Under the pieces are notes generated by a model. The model saw only the letters and a list, made by a program, of their open reading frames with translations. It ran no database searches and was not told the origin of the DNA. The translations under genes were made by a program, and so were the position numbers. A stretch of 26,829 nt of DNA from an uncultured Haemophilus sp. (lineage in GTDB: Bacteria > Pseudomonadota > Gammaproteobacteria > Enterobacterales > Pasteurellaceae), in the NCBI GenBank assembly GCA_905205995.1, contig CAJLFU010000026.1, positions 1 through 26,829 of the forward strand, written 5' to 3'. Positions 7,067 through 14,790 of the stretch are shown here, piece after piece. The first letter of the stretch is position 1. The number at the start of each line of letters is the position of its first letter.

Positions 7067-7597
7067 TTATTGGCCGGTACAGGCTTTGAGTAGCATTTCG
7101 CTACCTTGGGAAATGTAGGCGTCATTTTCACCGCGCTCTTTGCCTTTTTGCAAATCACGCATTGCATCGTAGATCCCTTGTGTCACACTTGGTGAATCCA
7201 CTTTTTGCCAACAATTTGCACTTAAACGGCTGAAGTTAGTTTGTAATGCTTCTGCATGCAACACACCACTGTAGTAAGCATACACATCAGAATCATGACC
7301 ACCTGTGTAGAGTTTATCTTGAATTTGTTTGATTGGTACAACAATACGACCGAGATACCAGTCATTCGCACCACTTGCAAAATTATCCACAAAAAAATTT
7401 TTTGTTACACGATCTTTATAGGTTGCCACAGTGGCTTCATAAGCGGCGGCATAAGATTTTTGGTCGATTTTATCTTTATCTAAATCAATAACCTTTTTGT
7501 CTTTACCCATAAACGGAATATAAGAGGTCATATCTGAAATCGAAGAACAACCCGCAAGCATTACTGCAACAAAGAATATCGAGAGTTTTTTAAACAT
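7067..7597 (-). CDS. Uncharacterised outer-membrane lipoprotein
   Basis: I do not recognise a family with a known function. The 176-residue protein has a textbook lipoprotein signal: MFKK, a hydrophobic core, then the lipobox LAGC with the acylated Cys17. Ser at the next position predicts sorting to the outer membrane. The mature protein is mainly polar and helical, carries one further Cys near residue 129 (SANCWQ) and another near the C-terminus (KACTGQ), which could form a disulfide, and is rich in Asp and Lys. AAGGA lies before the ATG, and a candidate promoter is at 7637-7664. It sits between a CNNM-type membrane protein and the fru operon, all on one strand. I recall a similar gene in the same place in H. 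influenzae, but not its role. Confidence 0.8.
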   Translation of the reverse strand: MFKKLSIFFVAVMLAGCSSISDMTSYIPFMGKDKKVIDLDKDKIDQKSYAAAYEATVATYKDRVTKNFFVDNFASGANDWYLGRIVVPIKQIQDKLYTGGHDSDVYAYYSGVLHAEALQTNFSRLSANCWQKVDSPSVTQGIYDAMRDLQKGKERGENDAYISQGSEMLLKACTGQ

Positions 7598-7617
7598 TAA
7601 ATTTTCCTTATTTATAG

Positions 7618-7631
7618 GCGGTTAAAACCGC
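7618..7631. repeat. Small palindrome in the lipoprotein gene leader
   Basis: GCGGTT, two bases, AACCGC: a 6-bp inverted repeat between the candidate promoter and the ribosome binding site of the lipoprotein gene. As RNA the loop is too tight unless the A-U pairs open. It could be an operator half-site pair or a short leader stem. Confidence 0.4.
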
Positions 7632-7636
7632 TGTTA

Positions 7637-7664
7637 ATTATACTTAGAATGGGGAGTTAAGCAA
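7637..7664 (-). promoter_or_regulatory. Candidate sigma-70 promoter of the lipoprotein gene
   Basis: A perfect -10 TATAAT (- strand, 7642-7637) is preceded after 16 bases by TTGCTT, which keeps the important TTG of the -35. It lies about 40 bases before the lipoprotein ATG. Confidence 0.5.
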
Positions 7665-7678
7665 GGTAACACCTAGTA

Positions 7679-8989
7679 CTACGCTGATTCTTTGCTCACT
7701 CCGCTGTCTTTGACAATCGAAACTAAAATTTGATCAATTTTGAAGTTTTCGGTATCAATGACTTCAAATTTATATTTATCGTATACGACAAAATCGGTTT
7801 TTTTCGGAATTTTGCGTAACATATACATCATAAAGCCACTAATAGTCTCGTAATTTTCTGAATCAGGGAAAGATTCAATATCCAAAACGCGCATCACATC
7901 TTCAAGTGGCGTTGCCCCATCAATCAACCAAGAGTTTTCATCGCGGCTAACGATTTGCTCTTCTTCGTTAGAAACCAATTCTCCCATCACAATACTCATC
8001 ACATCGTTCAAGGTAATTAAGCCCATTACAAGCGCATATTCATTGACGATAATCGCAAAATCTTCCCCCGTAGATTTAAACAACTCCAATACTTCGTATA
8101 ACGACAGCGTATCTGGGATAAATAACGCTTTGCGTAATAAACGGCTATCTGTTAAATCTACTACTTCTTGTTGAAGATAAAGCGTCAACAAAGTATGGGA
8201 TTCCACATAACCTAAAATCTTGTCCAAACCATTATCACAGATCACTAATTTAGAATGAGAGTCAGCCGATAAGGTATTCAACACTTCCTGACGAGTAAAA
8301 GTGCGGTCTAAAAACACGATGTTTTCACGAGTCGTCATGGTTGAAGACACGGTACGCTCTTGCATTTCAAAGATGTTTTCAATCAAATAATGTTCTTGTG
8401 TTTTTAGTACGCCCGCTTCGGCACCAGCCTCCACAATCGCCACAATGTCTTCTGGAGTCATATTATCTTCGCGCTTAGTGGATATCCCCATTAAATGGAA
8501 GAAGATATTAGAAAGACCATCAAAAAACCATACAATGGGTTTTAAGAAGAAAATGAAGACTTGCATAATGCCAATAGTCCGTAACGCCACACCTTCAGGA
8601 TTAATCAATGCGAGACGTTTCGGAATTAAATCGGCTAATAAAACAAATGTTGTGGTTACCATGAAAAAAGCAATCCAAGAGGAGGCTGGCTCAACCCATT
8701 CTGCCGTGGTGTATTCATGTAAAAAACTCTGTAAGTGAAGACTAATGGTTGCTTCACCAATCACACCACCGAGTACGGCAACCATATTAAGTCCAATTTG
8801 TACTACAGTGATGAAACGCCCTGGCTGTTCCTGTAATTTTAAAACTTTCTCCGCTTTGATATTGCCTTCATTGGCCAACGTTTGTAGTTTAATGCGTCTT
8901 GCACCCGCGAGAGAAATCTCAGCTGATGACAAGATTGCACTGACAATAATTAATACGATTAAAATAAAAATCGCTGCAGATAAACTCAT
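7679..8989 (-). CDS. CNNM/CorC-type membrane protein with CBS domain pair
   Basis: The 436-residue inner-membrane protein has the standard layout of the UPF0053 family. An N-terminal CNNM (DUF21) transmembrane domain occupies about 1-195, with opening motif SSAEISLAGARR and hydrophobic segments near 5-25, 65-85, 105-125 and 140-160. Two CBS domains occupy about 212-335 (one contains DFAIIVNEYALVMGLITLND), and a C-terminal CorC_HlyC domain about 350-430. Relatives include E. coli YtfL (PaeA) and YfjD and bacterial CorC, linked to magnesium, cobalt or polyamine export; 'hemolysin-like' labels in databases are historical. GAGA precedes the ATG closely. It lacks an obvious terminator, so transcription may run into the lipoprotein gene. 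The substrate cannot be read from the sequence. Confidence 0.9.
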   Translation of the reverse strand: MSLSAAIFILIVLIIVSAILSSAEISLAGARRIKLQTLANEGNIKAEKVLKLQEQPGRFITVVQIGLNMVAVLGGVIGEATISLHLQSFLHEYTTAEWVEPASSWIAFFMVTTTFVLLADLIPKRLALINPEGVALRTIGIMQVFIFFLKPIVWFFDGLSNIFFHLMGISTKREDNMTPEDIVAIVEAGAEAGVLKTQEHYLIENIFEMQERTVSSTMTTRENIVFLDRTFTRQEVLNTLSADSHSKLVICDNGLDKILGYVESHTLLTLYLQQEVVDLTDSRLLRKALFIPDTLSLYEVLELFKSTGEDFAIIVNEYALVMGLITLNDVMSIVMGELVSNEEEQIVSRDENSWLIDGATPLEDVMRVLDIESFPDSENYETISGFMMYMLRKIPKKTDFVVYDKYKFEVIDTENFKIDQILVSIVKDSGVSKESA

Positions 8990-9067
8990 AATGTTCTCTT
9001 TATTGGTTTTAAAGTGCGGTCAATTTACCGCTGGTTTTTAGGTTTGAAATGTTATTATTAAATTGTG

Positions 9068-9087
9068 AGGGCGTTCTATGACGCCCT
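9068..9087 (-). terminator. Weak hairpin after the DUF1523 gene
   Basis: AGGGCGT and ACGCCCT form a perfect 7-bp stem with a 6-base loop, 12 bases past the stop at 9100. On the - strand no uninterrupted T-tract follows (CACAATTTAA), so it is either a weak terminator or a 3'-end stabilising stem. Confidence 0.4.
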
Positions 9088-9099
9088 ATTTAAGAAACG

Positions 9100-9624
9100 C
9101 TAATTTTCGCTGTCGAACCAGCCACGTACAAATTGGATAGAAAGGAAAAGAGTAACTAATAAGAAAGCATAAAATACCCAAGATAAAATCGGATGGCTTG
9201 GTGTCACATCGCCACTGATTTCTTTCACCGCAACGGCATTGCGATATTCATCGAACATCGTCATCCGCCAACCGTAATACTTGATTTGCACTAATTTGTT
9301 TTCATTACCCAAGGCTTGAACTTGAGCCTGTAAGTTCGCTGAACCAAATTTGAAATAGAATGGAAAACCCCAACGAGTATCTTCATTACGATACACCATG
9401 ATTTTGCCATCATCATTTTGTGTATTGATAAAATACACATCTCGCGTTGGACCATCAGCCGGATTCGATTTTGTAATCGGACCATCTTTATCCACACGTT
9501 TCACTTCCACACCGGTTACTCGCGTTACATCATAGTGTGGGAAAACGTAGTCTACCACCGCGAACATAAAGCCGTGGAAAACAAAGACTACTAAAAATAA
9601 AAAATATTTAAAAAACTTACGCAT
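9100..9624 (-). CDS. DUF1523 family membrane protein
   Basis: This conserved protein of 174 residues has no established function. It resembles the DUF1523 family, which is common in Pasteurellaceae. A transmembrane helix lies at about 6-28, a soluble and probably periplasmic central part at about 30-145 (with NEDTRWGFPFYFKFGSAN and YYGWRMTMFDEYRNAV), and a second transmembrane helix at about 148-167 near the C-terminus. GAGAGAG four bases before the ATG is a good ribosome binding site. It starts 26 bases after the tatD stop, so it is probably the last gene of the mltG-tmk-holB-tatD transcript. The family assignment is from memory of its sequence pattern. Confidence 0.85.
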   Translation of the reverse strand: MRKFFKYFLFLVVFVFHGFMFAVVDYVFPHYDVTRVTGVEVKRVDKDGPITKSNPADGPTRDVYFINTQNDDGKIMVYRNEDTRWGFPFYFKFGSANLQAQVQALGNENKLVQIKYYGWRMTMFDEYRNAVAVKEISGDVTPSHPILSWVFYAFLLVTLFLSIQFVRGWFDSEN

Positions 9625-9650
9625 AAAACTCTCTCATTTAAATCGATGAT

Positions 9651-10433
9651 TTATTGTACATTAATTTTAAATAAACGCTCGAAGTTTTGTGTACTAATTT
9701 GTGCAAATTCTTCCATTGAAAGCCCTTTTAACGCTGCCACATATTCACACACCTCTCGCGTATAGGCAGGCTGGTTCTCTTTACCACGATAAGGCACGGG
9801 TGCTAAGTAAGGCGAATCCGTTTCAACTAACAAACGATCTGCCGGTACATAACGAATGGCTTCGCGAATACTTTCCGCATTTTTAAAGGTTATAATGCCT
9901 GAACAAGAAATATAAAAACCTAAATCAAGTGCCTTTTTCGCAAAGTCCAAGGTTTCTGTAAAACAATGAATTAATCCACCGCACTTTTCTGCCTGGTGCT
10001 CACGCAACATGGCAATGGTATCTTCTGGTGCTGAACGCGTATGAATAATCACGGGTTTATCCACTTCATTAGCAATTCTGATTTGATCAGCAAAAACCGT
10101 TTGCTGCAATGCCTTATTATCCGCACTGTAATAATAATCTAAACCGATTTCGCCAATTGCGATCACTTTTTTATCTTGGGATAAACGTAATAAACGTTCT
10201 GCATCGTAAGGTTCTTCTTCAAGATCTAGTGGATGTACACCACAAGCCAAAGACACATTCGGAAATTTTGCTAACTCAGGGTAAGCTTTTTCAAAACGGC
10301 TTAATGTTACGCCAATCGCCAATAAATGCTTCACATCTCGTGCTTGGGCTTTGGCCACAACATCAGCAATATCTTTGTGTAAATTTTCATAATCCAATGC
10401 ATCTAAATGGCAATGGGAATCTACGATAAACAT
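9651..10433 (-). CDS. TatD-family metal-dependent hydrolase (YcfH-like)
   Basis: The 260-residue TIM-barrel amidohydrolase keeps all the expected metal ligands: His7 and His9 (DSHCHLD), Glu95 (IGEIGLDYY), His131 (IIHTR), His156 (IHCFTE) and Asp206 (ETDSPYLAP). Family members are metal-dependent deoxyribonucleases or hydrolases; this one sits after holB as YcfH does in E. coli, so it is the ycfH orthologue rather than tatD itself. It begins seven bases after the holB stop, with AAGGA inside the holB end serving as ribosome binding site at a long spacing. Its physiological substrate is uncertain. Confidence 0.93.
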   Translation of the reverse strand: MFIVDSHCHLDALDYENLHKDIADVVAKAQARDVKHLLAIGVTLSRFEKAYPELAKFPNVSLACGVHPLDLEEEPYDAERLLRLSQDKKVIAIGEIGLDYYYSADNKALQQTVFADQIRIANEVDKPVIIHTRSAPEDTIAMLREHQAEKCGGLIHCFTETLDFAKKALDLGFYISCSGIITFKNAESIREAIRYVPADRLLVETDSPYLAPVPYRGKENQPAYTREVCEYVAALKGLSMEEFAQISTQNFERLFKINVQ

Positions 10434-10440
10434 AATTTAT

Positions 10441-11421
10441 TTAATCCTTAAATACGTCGGTAATTAACTTCGTCAAACCATCTAGTAACATTAATTCCGT
10501 GTTAACGCCGTTGATAGTAAGTAAATCCGAGCGTACTTTTTGCATAATTTTATTTGCGGTCAATAACCCAAGAGCCGTTTGCTCGTCTGCAAATTGAGTT
10601 ACACCTGTTTTAAGATCAAGTGTTTGCCAGCCACTTTGTATTTCGAGTTTGTATTTAATGGCATCGCTTAAAAACGCTAAAATCCAATCTACTTGCTGTA
10701 CGGTGTGTTCTTTTTCAAAGAAAGGCAAAATTTCCAAAGGTGAACGACGACGATAAAAAAGCCAAAATTGACGTAGGAAATTCTTCCGTTGTTCAATTAA
10801 TCCTTGCTGGAGTGTTTCCAATGCTGACAGTGGACGCCCCAAATTCATCGCAAGTGCGGTCAATAATTCGGATGTTTCTGCCTGAAATTGAGAAGAAAGC
10901 CAATTTAGGGCTTCCGTTTCCGTTGGCAAAGGCACATTCCACACTTGGCAACGGCTGTAAATAGTCGCTAACAACGAAGAGGATGGCTCTGTTTGCAATA
11001 AGAAATACGTGTTCGGACGCGGCTCTTCCAAAGTTTTGAGCAACGCATTTGCTGCTGCCTCCGTAAGACGCTCTGCATCTTGGATATACACTAATTTATT
11101 GCCGTTTTGTTGCGCGTGTTGGCTGACAACTTCATTAATCGCCCGAACCTGATCAACCCCAATGTCTTTGCCTTCTTGAGAGGCTAAAACATGAAAATCA
11201 GGGTGACTTTGCGCAGCCATTAAGTGACAAGCATGACAATGGCCACAAGGTGCATTATCTGGCGTTTGACACATAATGCGTTTTGTCAAAGCTTCAAACA
11301 AACCTTCAGCACCGAGACCTTGATCAGCTTTAATCAATAATGCATGATGCCCCAAGCCTTCGCTAAAAGTTTGGCTAATTTTATGATAAGTAGGCACTAA
11401 CCAAGGATAAAGTTCGCTCAT
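10441..11421 (-). CDS. holB: HolB, DNA polymerase III delta' subunit
   Basis: Delta' is the fixed stator subunit of the clamp loader. The 326-residue protein has a degenerate P-loop region (KADQGLGAEGLFEAL), the zinc module with four cysteines at about 45-59 (CQTPDNAPCGHCHAC), the sensor-1 region LLKTLEEP and the SRC motif that supplies an arginine finger (IYSRCQVW). I start it at the ATG at 11421 (MSELYPWL), which overlaps the tmk stop as ATGA, the typical coupled arrangement. An upstream alternative seven codons earlier lies deeper in tmk and looks less likely. An uptake sequence (10852-10860) is embedded in the coding region. Confidence 0.96.
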   Translation of the reverse strand: MSELYPWLVPTYHKISQTFSEGLGHHALLIKADQGLGAEGLFEALTKRIMCQTPDNAPCGHCHACHLMAAQSHPDFHVLASQEGKDIGVDQVRAINEVVSQHAQQNGNKLVYIQDAERLTEAAANALLKTLEEPRPNTYFLLQTEPSSSLLATIYSRCQVWNVPLPTETEALNWLSSQFQAETSELLTALAMNLGRPLSALETLQQGLIEQRKNFLRQFWLFYRRRSPLEILPFFEKEHTVQQVDWILAFLSDAIKYKLEIQSGWQTLDLKTGVTQFADEQTALGLLTANKIMQKVRSDLLTINGVNTELMLLDGLTKLITDVFKD

Positions 11422-12050
11422 TTTGCTTGTGAAACCCACCAATTTTTGACCGCACGTTGTATGTCTGCTTGTACTTGTTCCAAAGGCTGACCCGCATTAA
11501 TAATGGCGGCTTTCGGGTTGTTCTGCACCAATTCCAAATAACGTTGGCGGGTACGATGGAAGAAATCCAGTCCTTGTTGTTCAATGCGATCTAATTCACC
11601 ACGACCTCTAGCACGAGCAAGCCCTTCTGCAGGATCAATGTCTAAATACAGTACAAAATCAGGCTCAAAATCGCCTAATACCATATTTTTTAAATTTGCC
11701 ATAAGCGCTTGGTCAAACTGACGCCCACCGCCTTGATAGGCTTGTGAAGACATATCATGTCGATCGCCAAGCACAATTTTACCTTCTGCCAATGCTGGCT
11801 TAATCACATTTTCTACCAATTGAATTCGTGCCGCATAAAGCATCAATAATTCTGCCTTATCCGTAACAGGTTCTTCTGTTTCATGTTTAATTAAATGGCG
11901 CAATTTTTCTGCTAATGGTGTACCACCCGGCTCACGAGTAAATACGATATCATTTACACCAAGGGATTTTAATGTATCCACCACCGTTTGCATGGCGGTA
12001 CTTTTACCTGCACCTTCCAGTCCTTCAATTACGATAAATTTGCCTTGCAT
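11418..12050 (-). CDS. tmk: Tmk, thymidylate kinase
   Basis: Tmk converts dTMP to dTDP. The 210-residue protein has the P-loop near the N-terminus (EGLEGAGKST), the REPGGTPLAE segment, the DRH motif (LGDRHDMSSQAYQGGGR) and the LID region with arginines (GLARARGRGELDRIE), which is the arrangement of the E. coli type. AAGGAG seven bases before the ATG is strong. The start overlaps the mltG stop by one base (TAATG), and its stop overlaps holB, so mltG-tmk-holB-tatD is one translational chain. This order is conserved in gammaproteobacteria. Confidence 0.98.
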   Translation of the reverse strand: MQGKFIVIEGLEGAGKSTAMQTVVDTLKSLGVNDIVFTREPGGTPLAEKLRHLIKHETEEPVTDKAELLMLYAARIQLVENVIKPALAEGKIVLGDRHDMSSQAYQGGGRQFDQALMANLKNMVLGDFEPDFVLYLDIDPAEGLARARGRGELDRIEQQGLDFFHRTRQRYLELVQNNPKAAIINAGQPLEQVQADIQRAVKNWWVSQAK

Positions 12051-13099
12051 TAGTTGGCTCCTTTTTGTTGGCTACGATACCAACGTAAATATTCTTGCAC
12101 TGCTTTATTATGCTCGTTCAGATTACGAGTAAATTTATGGCCGCCACTTCCATCGGCAACAAAATAATAAAAGTCCGTTTTAGCAGGATGAGCTACTGCC
12201 TGCAAAGCACTCTCGCTTACCATCGCAATCGGTGTCGGCGGTAAACCCTCAATCATATAGGTATTATACGGGGTTATCGTTTCCAAATCTTTCTTACGAA
12301 TATTTCCGGTGTAACTCTCACCCATTCCATAAATCACCGTTGGGTCAGTTTGCAGTTTCATATTGGCTTTTAAACGATTAATAAATACGGAAGCCACTTG
12401 TGGTCGCTCCGACGCAATCCCCGTTTCTTTCTCCACAATAGAAGCCAAAATCAACATTTGATACGGATCCGCTAATGGGAGATTTTCATCGCGTTCACTC
12501 CATGCTTTATCCAAGGCTTTTTGTAGACGAGTAGTTGAACGTTTTAATAATTCAAGATCAGTTGAGTTTGGCGTGTAATTATAGGTATCTGGATACAACC
12601 ACCCATCCATGTTATTCCATTCGTAAACGGCTTTTGCAATGGCTGGAATATCTAATAACGCCATAATTTCTTTATCACTTTTACCTTGCAAGGTTTGTTT
12701 TAAGTGCGGTGCGTTTTCAAGGTTTTTACGCCATTCCTTGAACGTTTTACCTTCAATAAACTTCACACTAAATTGCGCTTCCTTGCCAGAATTAATCATA
12801 TCCAATAAATCTTGTAACGTTTTCACGCCCGTTAAAGAATAAGTCCCCGCTTTCACTTTATTTAACTGAGGTTGCAATTTCAATAACCAAGGTAATAAAT
12901 CGGCATGCTCAAGAATTTTTTCCTGCTCTAATAACGCAGCAAGTTTACTACCCGTAGTTCCTCGGTCAATTGTAAGCAATTGATCTTTCGTGACATTCAC
13001 CGGCGTATGAACAAACTCCGTTAGTTTTTGATAACCCCAAAAACCAACACCGCTAAGAATAAGCAGAAGAATCAATAAAAAGACAAAAAATTTTTTCAT
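12050..13099 (-). CDS. mltG: MltG, endolytic peptidoglycan transglycosylase (YceG)
   Basis: MltG cuts nascent glycan strands at the inner membrane and helps set their length. The 349-residue protein has an N-terminal transmembrane anchor (about 4-23) and a periplasmic YceG domain with the catalytic glutamate in LASIVEKETG (Glu223, corresponding to Glu218 of E. coli) and the downstream LQTDPTVIYGMG and PYNTYMIEGLPPTPI motifs. It is the first gene of the mltG-tmk-holB-tatD chain and follows the surA terminator at 13127-13146, leaving only about 30 bases for a promoter. The Shine-Dalgarno (GAG, weak) is poor. Confidence 0.95.
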   Translation of the reverse strand: MKKFFVFLLILLLILSGVGFWGYQKLTEFVHTPVNVTKDQLLTIDRGTTGSKLAALLEQEKILEHADLLPWLLKLQPQLNKVKAGTYSLTGVKTLQDLLDMINSGKEAQFSVKFIEGKTFKEWRKNLENAPHLKQTLQGKSDKEIMALLDIPAIAKAVYEWNNMDGWLYPDTYNYTPNSTDLELLKRSTTRLQKALDKAWSERDENLPLADPYQMLILASIVEKETGIASERPQVASVFINRLKANMKLQTDPTVIYGMGESYTGNIRKKDLETITPYNTYMIEGLPPTPIAMVSESALQAVAHPAKTDFYYFVADGSGGHKFTRNLNEHNKAVQEYLRWYRSQQKGAN

Positions 13100-13126
13100 G
13101 CGTCACTCATTTTATAAAAACGACAA

Positions 13127-13146
13127 AAGGGGCAAAATGCCCCCTT
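13127..13146 (-). terminator. Terminator after surA
   Basis: On the - strand AGGGGGCA, TTT, TGCCCCTT forms a GC-rich stem (6-8 bp with one unpaired C), followed by TTTGTCGTTTTT. It lies 17 bases past the surA stop and just before mltG. Confidence 0.75.
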
Positions 13147-13162
13147 ATTCTAACGTTTTCTG

Positions 13163-14095
13163 TTATTTATCGAAATATTGAATATCAGCATTTTTACGTA
13201 ATGCTTTCACCCAGTCTTTGGTTGCCTCTTGTAATTGGCTATTCACGATTTGTTCGTAAGCTTTTTGACGATAGGCATCTTCTGTTTTATCGCCATCACG
13301 ACTGCCAGTTACTTCAAGGATATGCCAACCAAATTCAGATTTAAACGGTGCAGAAATGGTTCCCTGTGGTGTAGTTTCAACCATTTTTGCAAATGGGCCC
13401 ACATAAGCTTCTGGGAAGGCATAGCCTAAACTTCCGCCATTCGCGCCTGATAAATAATCTTTAGAATATTTTAATGCCGCATCAGCAAATGTCATTTTGC
13501 CAGAAATAATCTCGCTACGAATACGTTCTAATTCTGCTTTTGCTTGGGCATCGTTCAGTAATGGGTTTAGTTTTAATAAAATATGACGAACTTCATACTC
13601 TTTGCCCATCACTTTTTGCGCCGTGCCTTTCGCTTTTGCTTCATCGAGCATTTGTTTACCCAATGCATCCACTTGCTCACGAGTCACATCTATGCTGTTT
13701 TGAATAGCATGATTACGCACACCTGCCATTAACATTTGACGAGAAATTTGTTGTTTAAATGCATTTAAGGAAATGCCTTGATAATCGAGCGCATCTAAGA
13801 ATTGACCATAAGTTAAACCATTTTTCGCTGCAATATCTTCTACGATACGGTTTACTTCAGCTTGGTTTACTTTTACACCTGATTCTTTGATAGCTTTCTC
13901 TGTCAGCATATCATCAATAATCTTATCTAATGCTGCACGTTGGCTACCTTTTTTGCCCATCACAGCATTCACTTGGCTTTGTAAAATTGGTGTACCATTT
14001 ACGGTCGCCACAACGCGTTCTTCTGCTTGTACTTGAGAAAAAGTAAACAGACCGATCATGGCAAATAAAAGAGATTTTAACATTGATTTTTTCAT
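13163..14095 (-). CDS. surA: SurA-like periplasmic chaperone with one parvulin domain
   Basis: SurA escorts outer-membrane proteins through the periplasm. The 310-residue protein has a signal peptide (cleavage after about residue 24, QVQA before EER), an N-terminal SurA chaperone domain at about 26-160 (KIIDDMLTEKAIKESGVKVN, YGQFLDALDYQGISLNAFKQ) and one parvulin peptidyl-prolyl isomerase domain at about 167-265 (VRHILLK, LSGANGGSLGY, FGWHILEV), then a short C-terminal helix. E. coli SurA has about 428 residues and two parvulin domains; the shorter form is, as I recall, normal in Haemophilus. Two candidate promoters lie upstream, one sigma-70-like and one resembling sigma-E. PpiC-type foldases are an alternative name, but the N-terminal domain favours SurA. 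Confidence 0.85.
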   Translation of the reverse strand: MKKSMLKSLLFAMIGLFTFSQVQAEERVVATVNGTPILQSQVNAVMGKKGSQRAALDKIIDDMLTEKAIKESGVKVNQAEVNRIVEDIAAKNGLTYGQFLDALDYQGISLNAFKQQISRQMLMAGVRNHAIQNSIDVTREQVDALGKQMLDEAKAKGTAQKVMGKEYEVRHILLKLNPLLNDAQAKAELERIRSEIISGKMTFADAALKYSKDYLSGANGGSLGYAFPEAYVGPFAKMVETTPQGTISAPFKSEFGWHILEVTGSRDGDKTEDAYRQKAYEQIVNSQLQEATKDWVKALRKNADIQYFDK

Positions 14096-14112
14096 TTTAG
14101 TTGTCTTAAAAA

Positions 14113-14158
14113 ATAATAGGATAATGTTCGTTAGATTATCAATTTTATCAAAGGTTCA
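14113..14158 (-). promoter_or_regulatory. surA promoter region: sigma-70 candidate and possible sigma-E candidate
   Basis: On the - strand TGAACCT (14158-14152) is followed after 16 bases by TCTAA (14135-14131), matching sigma-E at 5 of 7 in the -35 and fully at TCTRA. Overlapping it, TTGATA, 18 bases and TATTAT form a sigma-70 candidate. surA belongs to the sigma-E regulon in E. coli, which makes the first plausible. Confidence 0.4.
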
Positions 14159-14172
14159 CAATAGGCTGATCG

Positions 14173-14712
14173 TTATTTAGACAATAACGCCACTTCATAA
14201 CAACCATCGTATTTTAATGTACGTACCTGAACTTGTTCATCACGAGAAGTCGGCACATTTTTACCTACATAGTCTGCCCGAATCGGCAATTCACGGTGTC
14301 CACGATCCACTAAAATCACCAACTCAATTTTAGCTGCTCGACCAAAATCCGTTAACGCATCCATCGCGGCACGAATGGTTCTACCAGTGAATAACACATC
14401 ATCGATCAAAATAACTTCTTTACCCTGAATATTCATATAACTGGAGGCGCCGCTATACACAGGGGTTGGATTTTCAGGTTCAACATACTCTAAATCATCG
14501 CGGTAAAACGTGATATCCAATTCCATCATTGGAAGACTTACACCATTTAACTCTTCAATACGACGTTGAATCAATTCAGCAATTTCTGCTCCGCGACGTT
14601 TTACCCCAACTAAAATCACATTATCGAAATCTTGGTGCTTTTCAATAATTTCATGGGAAATACGTGAAATGGTGCGTAAAAATCTGTCTGCATCAATAAT
14701 GATTTTTTCCAT
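14173..14712 (-). CDS. pyrR: PyrR, pyrimidine operon regulator/uracil phosphoribosyltransferase
   Basis: The 179-residue type I phosphoribosyltransferase has the PRPP-binding motif VILIDDVLFTGRTIRAAMD, the hood region RRGAEIAELIQRR and a conserved C-terminal RADYVGKNVPTSRDEQVQVR. In Bacillus PyrR is an RNA-binding attenuator of pyr genes and has weak uracil phosphoribosyltransferase activity; in Haemophilus the protein is present but an RNA-binding role is less certain. I start it at the ATG at 14712 (MEKIIIDADRF), because GAGAGA lies a few bases upstream; an ATG-like start ten codons earlier lies near the uptake pair. No pyr biosynthesis gene is adjacent. It follows the dnaE terminator and precedes surA by 77 bases. 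Confidence 0.92.
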   Translation of the reverse strand: MEKIIIDADRFLRTISRISHEIIEKHQDFDNVILVGVKRRGAEIAELIQRRIEELNGVSLPMMELDITFYRDDLEYVEPENPTPVYSGASSYMNIQGKEVILIDDVLFTGRTIRAAMDALTDFGRAAKIELVILVDRGHRELPIRADYVGKNVPTSRDEQVQVRTLKYDGCYEVALLSK

Positions 14713-14740
14713 TTTATCTCTCGCTTTGTTTACATAGCCC

Positions 14741-14779
14741 AAGTGCGGTTAAAAAAACACTGATTTTTTGACCGCACTT
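14741..14779 (-). terminator. Inverted uptake-sequence pair, likely dnaE terminator
   Basis: AAGTGCGGT (14741-14749) and ACCGCACTT (14771-14779) pair, and the stem continues through an A-run and T-run (AAAAAA with TTTTTT) after one mismatch, giving a stem of about 16 bp with a small loop. It starts 11 bases past the dnaE stop. The arrangement ends dnaE transcription before pyrR. Confidence 0.75.
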
Positions 14780-14790
14780 TTACTGGAATA

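Noticed and set aside
13096..13110. Four-codon reading frame (ATGAGTGACGCATGA on the - strand) overlapping the mltG start
   Set aside because: It could be a leader peptide coupled to mltG, but it has no clear ribosome binding site and is too short to distinguish from chance.
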